DNA from: Nitrosomonadales bacterium
Lineage (GTDB): Bacteria > Pseudomonadota > Gammaproteobacteria > Burkholderiales > Gallionellaceae
Direction of reading: 5' to 3'
NCBI GenBank assembly: GCA_003235435.1
Contig: QJWF01000142.1
Coordinates: forward strand, 1-6,733
Length of the DNA: 6,733 nucleotides
The notes under the pieces were generated by a model. It was not told where the DNA came from and made no database searches. It worked only from the letters and a program-made list of their open reading frames with translations. Both the position numbers and the translations under genes were made by a program. This document shows, one piece after another, positions 1 to 5,086 of this stretch (within the stretch, counting starts at the first letter, position 1; each line of letters begins with the position of its first letter).

Positions 1-595
1 CGATCGCTGCCTCAAAATCACGCAGCGCGTAACAAACCACGCCCAGATTAAGCTGGGTAGAATAGGTTGAAACTCCAACGGCGCCTAATTTCAACACCTG
101 CTCGTAGTGTTCGCGTGCAGCCGGCAACTGTTGAACCGCTTGATTCAGTACAGCGGCGCTGTAATGTGCAATGCTGCTTTGCGGCTCCATCTCCAGCCAT
201 CGCTCCTGATAAGGCAGCGCTTCGCGCTGTCGCTCCAGTTTATGAAGCAGTGTAACCAGGTTTGCCAACGCCATCGTTAATCGAGGCTGAATGGCTAGCG
301 CCGCCTTGAATGCAGCTACGGCTTGCTCATTCTTGTCCTGATGCATGAAGGCCAATCCCAAGTAAGCATGTGCTTCCAGCAAGCCTGGATTAAGTCTGGC
401 CGCCTGTGCAAAAGCCTTTTCCGCATCTGCGTGCTTTTGTTGAAAACCATAGACCTGACCAAGCAGCAGCCACGCGTTTACATTACTGCCAGTCTTATCG
501 ATGATCTTGCGCAATAACTTTTGTGCATCAAGATATGCACCCGTGCGTGTGTATTGCTTTGCAAGCAAGAGTTGCTGCTCGATTTTTTCGCTCAT
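1..595 (-). CDS. TPR-repeat protein, N-terminal part (cut by window edge)
   Basis: The minus strand is open from an ATG at 595 to the window edge, giving 198 residues without a stop. The protein starts MSEKIEQQLLLAKQY and is almost entirely tetratricopeptide repeats of about 34 residues. Good units lie near residues 37-70 (AWLLLGQVYG with AFAQAARLNP) and 71-104 (AHAYLGLAF with AFKAALAIQP). Weaker units lie near 3-36, 105-138 and 139-173, and another begins near 178. There is no signal peptide, so it is probably cytoplasmic. TPRs are protein-binding scaffolds. A long N-terminal TPR array is common in TPR sulfotransferases and SPINDLY/OGT-like glycosyltransferases, but the C-terminal half that would decide is outside the window. 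No strong Shine-Dalgarno precedes the ATG; an in-frame TTG at 613 is an alternative start. TPR identity is secure; function is unknown. Confidence 0.85.
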   Translation of the reverse strand, partial: MSEKIEQQLLLAKQYTRTGAYLDAQKLLRKIIDKTGSNVNAWLLLGQVYGFQQKHADAEKAFAQAARLNPGLLEAHAYLGLAFMHQDKNEQAVAAFKAALAIQPRLTMALANLVTLLHKLERQREALPYQERWLEMEPQSSIAHYSAAVLNQAVQQLPAAREHYEQVLKLGAVGVSTYSTQLNLGVVCYALRDFEAAI

Positions 596-630
596 TGGTC
601 TATTGATAAGCAACGATGGATTCGACGCTG

Positions 631-662
631 ATTATATTAACTTCTCGTGTATTAACTGTCGA
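631..662 (-). promoter_or_regulatory. Candidate sigma70 promoter of the TPR gene
   Basis: Reading the minus strand, a perfect TATAAT occupies 636-631 and would start transcription near 624, about 29 bases before the TPR gene ATG. A TCGACA hexamer (5 of 6 matches to TTGACA) lies at 662-657. Its spacing is 20 bp to TATAAT but an ideal 17 bp to the overlapping weaker hexamer TAATAT. The -10 is the persuasive part. The rest of the 596-888 gap is AT-rich, with a 10-bp palindrome GAATATATTC at 686-695 and no RNA gene that I can see. Confidence 0.4.
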
Positions 663-888
663 ACAGCGGGCTCTCTTGTCATATCGAATATATTCTGACG
701 CAGTTTATCTGTGGCTGTTTGCTGAATTCACTTCAAGCACATAAGGAATTAGTACAAAATATGAATGCAATCGCAAAAGGGAACTGCAATTTATCCGTGG
801 AACTACTCAATGGACAAACCGGCTTTCAAAATTGCCCGCAAGGAATCCTTTTTGTGTAACATAAGCCACCCCTTCTTGAGAGAAGCGT

Positions 889-1080
889 ATGCGATATTTA
901 TCAATCCTGTTGTTGCTTGCCGGGTGCTCTTCTCCTCCGGAAAAATCCTCGTTGACTGCCGACGAACTTGCAATAAGAAATGCGGCGATCAGGGAAAAGT
1001 GCGATTTCCTCGTCGGACCGCCGCGCAATTCAGAGGATTATCTATCCTGCATGGAGTATATCAACGCGGAGATTCCGTGA
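889..1080 (+). CDS. Small lipoprotein of unknown function, 63 aa
   Basis: The protein begins MRYLSILLLLAGCSSPPEK, a textbook short lipoprotein signal: one Arg, a hydrophobic stretch, then lipobox LAGC with lipidated Cys13. Ser at +2 and +3 suggests sorting to the outer membrane. The mature part is only about 50 residues, polar and partly helical, with two further cysteines (Cys38 and Cys54) that could form a disulfide in the periplasm. I recognise no family. A purine-rich GAGAG at 878-882 sits 6 bases before the ATG and acts as a plausible ribosome site. A possible promoter is TTGCCC (832-837), 17 bp, TGTAAC (855-860). It is the only plus-strand gene in the left half and ends 3 bases from the stop of the opposing peptidase gene, leaving no room for a terminator. 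The lipobox and ribosome site argue for a real gene; the short length is the main doubt. Confidence 0.65.
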   Translation: MRYLSILLLLAGCSSPPEKSSLTADELAIRNAAIREKCDFLVGPPRNSEDYLSCMEYINAEIP

Positions 1081-1083
1081 CAT

Positions 1084-2061
1084 TCAGCGCTTCTTTTTTC
1101 GCTCATTTTCAGGCGGTTCCGCCATCCTGCGTTCAATATCGGCCAGCGTTTCCTGTGCAACCTGCAATAGCGGACCGCCAAGGCTGACCGCGAATCTGGC
1201 TATCTCCCGGGCTTCTTCATAGCGTGCCTGGTCGGCAAGGGTTTGTGCGAGATTGTTATAAGCGGCTACCGAATCCGGGTGACCCTGTGCTGCCAGACGA
1301 AATGCCTTCTCGGCTTGATCCAGGTCGTGCAATCGATAAGCGGAATTTCCTGCGCCTATTTGTGCCGTCAGATTTTCTGGCCAGCGTTTCAATGCGGCAC
1401 GATATTCGGCCAGTGCTCGTTCCGGGCCCATAAATTTCTCGGCAGCACTGACTGCCGCGATAAAAGGAATTTCCTCTGCAGTTTCCGGGATCATCCCTGG
1501 CGGCATGGCGACCATCGCCCAGTAGCCGCTGCGTGCCCAGGTATATTCGAATGTTGACATCGGCAACAATTTCCTTCGCTCGAGGCCCGAGCGCAGGATG
1601 ATTTCCGCGCTGTCGAGATCGTAGCCGATCGCGACAGCGTAATGCCAGACCGGATACCACCCAAATGCCAGATTCTGCAATATGACAACAGGTGTTCCGG
1701 CTGCGATCTCGCGCAGCAGATCCTTTAATGTCGGGGACAATTGGTAGGCGACAGCGCCATGGCGGCGTGCCGCAGCCATCATTTCGGCTTGCAGGCTGCC
1801 GCGCCGGTCGGGAAGATAGGTCTCGGGCTTGAGTATTTCAGGTGTCACTGCAAAGCCTGCGCCATTCAATGTCATCGCCAGCGATGCCGGTCCGCATTGG
1901 TATTCTTCCTGGGGAAAAAAAGGTACTTCGGAAAGTTCTGCTTGTCTGGGCAAAAACGCGGGCGGAGAATCGAGAACAAGTCGCGTTTGAGGTGGATTCG
2001 CGCAGGCACCGAGGCACAAAAGAAAAACGCCCACTGACAAGCGGGCGTTCCGGTTCAGCAT
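1084..2061 (-). CDS. PA2778-family C39-like cysteine peptidase lipoprotein with TPRs
   Basis: A 325-residue envelope protein. Residues 1-20 are a lipoprotein signal with lipobox LGAC (Cys20); Ala at +2 favours the outer membrane. Residues about 43-190 are a C39-like papain-fold peptidase: the QCGPAS motif supplies Gln55 (oxyanion hole) and the Cys56 nucleophile, and the WHYAVAIGYD segment supplies His140. The Asp-Pro that usually follows in C39 proteases is replaced by LRSG near 156-159, so the third catalytic residue is uncertain. Residues about 205-310 hold TPR repeats (EYRAALKRWPEN, AFRLAAQGHPDS, YNNLAQTLADQARYEEA). This architecture matches what is annotated as the PA2778 family of cysteine peptidases. 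No Shine-Dalgarno precedes the ATG. It lies 3 bases after the stop of the PA2779-type gene, so translation is probably coupled. The natural substrate is unknown; the neighbouring protein is a candidate. Domain call strong, activity inferred. Confidence 0.88.
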   Translation of the reverse strand: MLNRNARLSVGVFLLCLGACANPPQTRLVLDSPPAFLPRQAELSEVPFFPQEEYQCGPASLAMTLNGAGFAVTPEILKPETYLPDRRGSLQAEMMAAARRHGAVAYQLSPTLKDLLREIAAGTPVVILQNLAFGWYPVWHYAVAIGYDLDSAEIILRSGLERRKLLPMSTFEYTWARSGYWAMVAMPPGMIPETAEEIPFIAAVSAAEKFMGPERALAEYRAALKRWPENLTAQIGAGNSAYRLHDLDQAEKAFRLAAQGHPDSVAAYNNLAQTLADQARYEEAREIARFAVSLGGPLLQVAQETLADIERRMAEPPENERKKKR

Positions 2062-2064
2062 GAA

Positions 2065-2475
2065 TTATCGTTTGACTGGACGGGTGAACGGAAAGACCTT
2101 GGTAAAACCAAGTATGTCTGTCACCAGCAGCACGATAAAAAGAAAGAGCAACACTCCTACAACATCCGTTCCCCCGGCGGGCAATTGATCCAGTTTACCG
2201 GCAATTTTGTGTGCTTCATCGTCTGTCAACGCATAGACGCGCGCTTTTGCCTCTCCGGCAGTCACGCCTTTCTGTTGCAATTGGGCAACCACATCATCGC
2301 GGTCAATGAACGCAATGATTCTGGCGCGGTCTTGAACCGCCAGCTCATGAGAAATTGTCTGTTCTGTCTCCACCATTGCTGCATAAGCAGATTGTTGCGG
2401 CAAGCCCAGAGCCAGCATGCTTAAAATAACAACTCTACTGGTCCAGCGCATGAAACGGGAATACTGCTGTGTCAT
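2065..2475 (-). CDS. PA2779-family exported membrane protein
   Basis: A 136-residue protein with two hydrophobic segments. An N-terminal Sec signal (positive RFMRWTSR, then VVILSMLALGL) ends at a likely signal peptidase I site after SAYA (residue 32). The middle (33-97) is a charged, helical periplasmic domain (ISHELAVQDRARIIAFIDRDD). An LPAGG motif at 98-102 immediately precedes a transmembrane helix (about 104-123), followed by VTDILGFTKVFPF and a short basic tail (RPVKR). Length, the LPAGG-helix-TDILG-FPF ending and adjacency to a PA2778-type peptidase match the PA2779 family of unknown function. A good ribosome site (AGGGAG at 2488-2483) lies 7 bases before the ATG, so this is the entry point for the pair. 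The double glycine resembles the site cut by C39 peptidases in bacteriocin leaders, though here it sits near the C-terminus. Family call is good; role unknown. Confidence 0.85.
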   Translation of the reverse strand: MTQQYSRFMRWTSRVVILSMLALGLPQQSAYAAMVETEQTISHELAVQDRARIIAFIDRDDVVAQLQQKGVTAGEAKARVYALTDDEAHKIAGKLDQLPAGGTDVVGVLLFLFIVLLVTDILGFTKVFPFTRPVKR

Positions 2476-2530
2476 TTTGTTTCTCCCTGATTTAAGTGAC
2501 CACTATCAACAAAACTTGAACAAATTGCCA

Positions 2531-2559
2531 ATTACAGACGTGACCTAAACATAGTGCAA
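2531..2559 (-). promoter_or_regulatory. Candidate promoter of the PA2779-PA2778 pair
   Basis: On the minus strand, TTGCAC (2559-2554) and TGTAAT (2536-2531, 5 of 6 matches to TATAAT) are separated by exactly 17 bp, placing a start near 2524 and a leader of about 50 bases. A second -10-like TATACT lies farther upstream near 2600 without a good -35. The 166-base gap from the upstream lipoprotein gene allows an independent promoter, but read-through from that gene is not excluded. Confidence 0.35.
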
Positions 2560-2641
2560 AACGATGCTGAGAAAACCAATCTCAACGGATGTCAGTATAG
2601 CAAACAACTTCTTGTTCAGACTATCTCAAACCGCTCTAATC

Positions 2642-3010
2642 CTACCCGACTGTGACCTTGACGCACCTGCTCACACCTATCGGAGTATGGTTGCTGTTGA
2701 CGACCTTTATGCAGATCTCGCGATTGCCTTGGTCCAGCGGAAAGATCATGTAACTGCCCTTCATCTGGCGCAACATGGCTATGCGACGGTCATCCACATA
2801 AAGATGCGCATGATCGCCATCTCCTCCCAGCTTGACTTCATAGTCCAATTCTATCTGCGATTTCGCATCGATCCTTGCACCATCGGATGGTGTGAAGATA
2901 TCCACTTTTGACACTACTTCAGGGATTTGAGCGGCGGGTTCGGCGGGCCTTTTGTCACAAGCTGCCAAGGCGACCGGCAGTAACATGACTGAAAGGATTT
3001 GGCGTTTCAT
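2642..3010 (-). CDS. Lipoprotein with Ig-like domain, unknown function
   Basis: A 122-residue lipoprotein starting MKRQILSVMLLPVALAACDK, with lipobox LAAC and lipidated Cys18. Asp at +2 is the classical Lol-avoidance signal in enterobacteria, so inner-membrane retention is predicted. After a Pro/Ala linker (20-30), residues about 34-122 look like one beta-sandwich: VDIFTPSDGARI opening, IELDYEVKLGG, an HAHLYVDD strand (67-74), IFPLDQGNREICIKV, and a final SRCVKVTVG. Cys100 and Cys116 lie on adjacent predicted strands and may pair. The HAHLYVDD segment recalls small Ig-like proteins such as the DUF4399 type, but I cannot assign a family. An in-frame TTG at 3016 would extend it by two residues. 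I prefer the ATG at 3010 because a near-perfect GGAGGT (3021-3016) sits 5 bases ahead and the TTG would overlap it. It lies 47 bases after algR on the same strand, so co-transcription is possible. Confidence 0.8.
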   Translation of the reverse strand: MKRQILSVMLLPVALAACDKRPAEPAAQIPEVVSKVDIFTPSDGARIDAKSQIELDYEVKLGGDGDHAHLYVDDRRIAMLRQMKGSYMIFPLDQGNREICIKVVNSNHTPIGVSRCVKVTVG

Positions 3011-3057
3011 AATCAACCTCCGTTCGCTTCAAATCGGTTTCGACAATTCAGTTTAAA

Positions 3058-3822
3058 TCAGCCGAATTCCTTGACAATATGCTGTTGACGGCGGCTGATT
3101 GCAAGGAGCTCGTTCAGGCCTTTCAGCTTTACCATCCACCCAGCGCTTTCGGCGCTGTCTTCGCCGCCCCTTACAAACCCTTCTATTGCCTCCTTTGCCA
3201 CAAGACAATTGCGGTGTATGCGCACGAAGCGTTCGGAAAATTCCTTTTCCAGCGCGGATAGCGATTCTTCGATCAGATATTCGCGTTCGGCGGTACGCAC
3301 TGTAATGTATTTCAACTCAGCGCGCAGGTACAGCACTTGCCCGATGGGTATAAGGTAGATCTTGCCGCGTTCGTGGCTGGACAGATTCTTGCGAGGTTCA
3401 ATTGCCAGCTCCTGCAGCACTTCGTTTTTTACCGGCACGGCACCTCGCGCTCGGGTCAGCGCTTCGAATAAGCGCGCCATCCTTATAGGCTTGAGCAGGT
3501 AATCGACGGCGTGCAGCTCGAAAGCCTTGATCGCGTATTCATCATAAGCGGTTGTGAAAATGATTACCGGCGGTTTAGGCAACTTGAGCAAATGCTGCGA
3601 AAGTTCGATTCCATCCATTTGCGGCATCCGGATGTCAAGCAATACGATATCGACGGGCATTTTCATCAACTTTTCCAAAGCCTCGCTGCCGTTGCTTGCC
3701 TCACCGACGACTTGCAGCGGCAATTTCTCGCTGCAATCGTTCAACACGTCGCGCAGGCGGTTACGCGCAGGCGGTTCATCGTCCACGATGAAGATGCTAA
3801 GGGCTTGTTCTTTGCTGCTCAT
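3058..3822 (-). CDS. algR: AlgR-like LytTR response regulator
   Basis: A 254-residue cytoplasmic transcription regulator, close to the usual length of AlgR-type proteins. Residues 8-125 are a receiver domain: acidic pair Asp14-Asp15, phosphoacceptor Asp63 in LLDIRMPQMDG, Thr90-Thr91 in FTTAYDEYA, and Lys111 in YLLKP. Residues about 150-254 are a LytTR DNA-binding domain (KIYLIPIGQVLYL, KYITVRT, FVRIHRNCLV, ISRRQ). Phosphorylation by the partner kinase is expected to control its DNA binding. The start is supported by AAAGGAG at 3837-3831, 8 bases upstream, and by an ATGA overlap with the kinase gene stop, indicating translational coupling. In Pseudomonas AlgR controls alginate, type IV pili and virulence, but targets differ among lineages and cannot be read here. 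The symbol follows homology plus the argH neighbour. A generic LytTR regulator is the alternative. Confidence 0.93.
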   Translation of the reverse strand: MSSKEQALSIFIVDDEPPARNRLRDVLNDCSEKLPLQVVGEASNGSEALEKLMKMPVDIVLLDIRMPQMDGIELSQHLLKLPKPPVIIFTTAYDEYAIKAFELHAVDYLLKPIRMARLFEALTRARGAVPVKNEVLQELAIEPRKNLSSHERGKIYLIPIGQVLYLRAELKYITVRTAEREYLIEESLSALEKEFSERFVRIHRNCLVAKEAIEGFVRGGEDSAESAGWMVKLKGLNELLAISRRQQHIVKEFG

Positions 3823-4880
3823 AATGACCGCTCCTTTAGTTTTGGCCGCTCTGTTACATAGGGTAGTGCGATTTCAACCCGATAAAAATCCTCGCCGCCT
3901 TCGACCTGATAGCGCGCTTCGACATCAAACAGCAAGTCAAGCCGTTCCCGGATATTGCTCAATGCCACTTTGTTGCCGCGATGCCTTCCCTCGCTGCGAG
4001 ACAAGCATGGATTCTCAACCTGCAGCAGCAACTCTTCACCGTTGAGACGAATCGCCACTTTGATGCAGCCGCCCTTGGGCAATGGCTCGATACCGTGATA
4101 TACGGCATTTTCCAGCAGCGGCTGCAGCAGCAATTGCGGGATCAGTGCGTCTTCCGGCAGATCCTGAAACTGCCAATCCACCTGCAGGCGTTCTCCCATG
4201 CGCATGTGCTCCAAGGCTATATATTGTTTGCTTAATTGTATTTCTTTTTGCAGCGGCACAAGATCGCGCGCATCCGACATCGCCATGCGGAACAGGTCTG
4301 CCATATCTTCCAGTGCGGTTTCGGCTTGCCTGGGCTGGGTACGCACGATGCCGAGCACGGCATTGATAGTGTTGAACAGGAAATGCGGACGGATGCGTGC
4401 CCGCAATACCTGCAGGCGCGCATCGTGCAAACCGTGCGACAAAGCGAGGGTGCGCAACCGGAAATACATCAGCAGAATGCCGCTTACTGTAATGCTGAGT
4501 ATCACATAGCGTGCCGCTTCAAAATTCGTATCGTCGCCGACAAGAGGGCGATACAACTGGCCAACCAGGTAAAATATCGCGTAAGTCAACAGCGCCACCG
4601 ATAGCGTCACGACTAGAATGCCACGCCGGTATTCCAGCCTGTCCAGCCACGGCTGAGAAGCCCACAACAGCAGCAGGGCAGTCAACAGGATAGGTGTGAG
4701 AAGCATGACTATCTGCATCATTCGCTGCGGTACATCAGCCCATCCATTTGCCTGCGACAGTGCCAGCAGAAGCGCCATGCCGTTGCTGATCAGCAGGATA
4801 CGCAGTGTTATTCCGACGCTTCGAAAGTTCGGCAACGCATCGCTTGCATCATTTTGTTTTATACTGCGCGCCTTATTCAT
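3819..4880 (-). CDS. algZ: AlgZ/FimS-like LytS-type sensor histidine kinase
   Basis: A 353-residue inner-membrane kinase partnered with the downstream regulator. Four hydrophobic segments (about 25-43, 55-73, 86-110, 123-141) form the sensor part, without a large periplasmic domain. A short linker leads to the His_kinase (LytS-type) domain, with phosphoacceptor His166 in RPHFLFNTINA, then LPEDALIPQLLLQPLLENAVYHG, whose Asn258 is the N-box. The C-terminal ATPase part is degenerate: the usual acidic DxGxG box is VENPC (288-292), and the G-box reads GNKVALSNIRERL with the usual second Gly replaced. Pseudomonas AlgZ/FimS is likewise known as an unorthodox kinase. The ATG at 4880 has only a weak AAGG ahead of it. 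The gene is divergent from argH and overlaps algR by 4 bases (ATGA). The stimulus is not evident. Confidence 0.9.
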   Translation of the reverse strand: MNKARSIKQNDASDALPNFRSVGITLRILLISNGMALLLALSQANGWADVPQRMMQIVMLLTPILLTALLLLWASQPWLDRLEYRRGILVVTLSVALLTYAIFYLVGQLYRPLVGDDTNFEAARYVILSITVSGILLMYFRLRTLALSHGLHDARLQVLRARIRPHFLFNTINAVLGIVRTQPRQAETALEDMADLFRMAMSDARDLVPLQKEIQLSKQYIALEHMRMGERLQVDWQFQDLPEDALIPQLLLQPLLENAVYHGIEPLPKGGCIKVAIRLNGEELLLQVENPCLSRSEGRHRGNKVALSNIRERLDLLFDVEARYQVEGGEDFYRVEIALPYVTERPKLKERSL

Positions 4881-4900
4881 GATGACGCAAGCCTTCAGAT

Positions 4901-4906
4901 TTTATA
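4901..4906 (-). promoter_or_regulatory. Candidate -10 box of the algZ-algR operon
   Basis: On the minus strand, TATAAA (within TATAAAAT) lies 20 bases before the algZ ATG. The matching -35 is weak (TTCAAT-like) and would fall inside the left arm of the palindromic element. Transcription from here would leave a leader of only about 13 bases, so it is a modest candidate and the true promoter may lie within the element. Confidence 0.28.
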
Positions 4907-4918
4907 CTTAGCTGGACA

Positions 4919-5059
4919 CAGGATATTGAAAATCGTCGCGAGCAATGACAGAACAAGGCGCGAAAGGTCGAAAAAGCGGAGTTTACTTGTGTGTAAATGA
5001 GCATTTTGAACCCTTGAGCAACACAGTTATGCCGAGCACGGCAGTTTTTCAATGTCCTG
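4919..5059. repeat. MITE-like palindromic intergenic element, about 141 bp
   Basis: The ends are inverted copies of CAGGAYATTGAAAA (14 bp, one mismatch): left arm 4919-4932, right arm 5046-5059. The middle is also an inverted repeat about the same centre near 4989-4990: TTTAC (4982-4986) pairs with GTAAA (4993-4997) across TTGTGT, and GGTCGAAAAAGC (4966-4977) pairs 9 of 12 with GCATTTTGAACC (5001-5012). The zones between pair only loosely. It contains no gene. Nested palindromy with defined ends in the algZ/argH gap suggests a non-autonomous miniature transposable or other dispersed palindromic repeat. I see no convincing target-site duplication. A locally evolved regulatory palindrome is the alternative. 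Confidence 0.6.
5030..5049 (+). terminator. Terminator-like hairpin ahead of argH
   Basis: On the plus strand TGCCG (5030-5034), loop AGCA, then CGGCA (5039-5043), G and five T (5045-5049) form a short GC-rich hairpin with a U-tract. The 5-bp stem is short for an intrinsic terminator. It lies 37 bases before the argH ATG, in argH orientation and at the right end of the palindromic element. It could attenuate transcripts entering argH or simply belong to the repeat. Confidence 0.28.
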
Positions 5060-5086
5060 AGTATTCTGGGACAAGAGGGGGCAACG

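Noticed and set aside
686..695. Palindrome GAATATATTC as an operator
   Set aside because: Perfect but short and AT-rich, single copy, with no matching site or regulator gene nearby.
807..1028. 73-codon minus-strand open frame opposite the small lipoprotein
   Set aside because: Antisense shadow of the lipobox-bearing frame, with no domain or convincing start context.
765..1187. 140-codon plus-strand open frame overlapping the small lipoprotein and the end of the peptidase gene
   Set aside because: No signal peptide, no domain and no ribosome site; it runs into the coding region of the opposite-strand peptidase, and the lipoprotein frame has much better support.
2568..2584. Inverted repeat TGAGA/TCTCA downstream of the Ig-like lipoprotein gene as a terminator
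   Set aside because: Only 5 A/T-rich-leaning base pairs with a 7-base loop, and the T-run is separated from the stem, so termination is unconvincing.
2564..2911. 115-codon plus-strand open frame opposite the Ig-like lipoprotein
   Set aside because: The minus-strand lipoprotein has a lipobox and a near-perfect ribosome site; this frame has neither.
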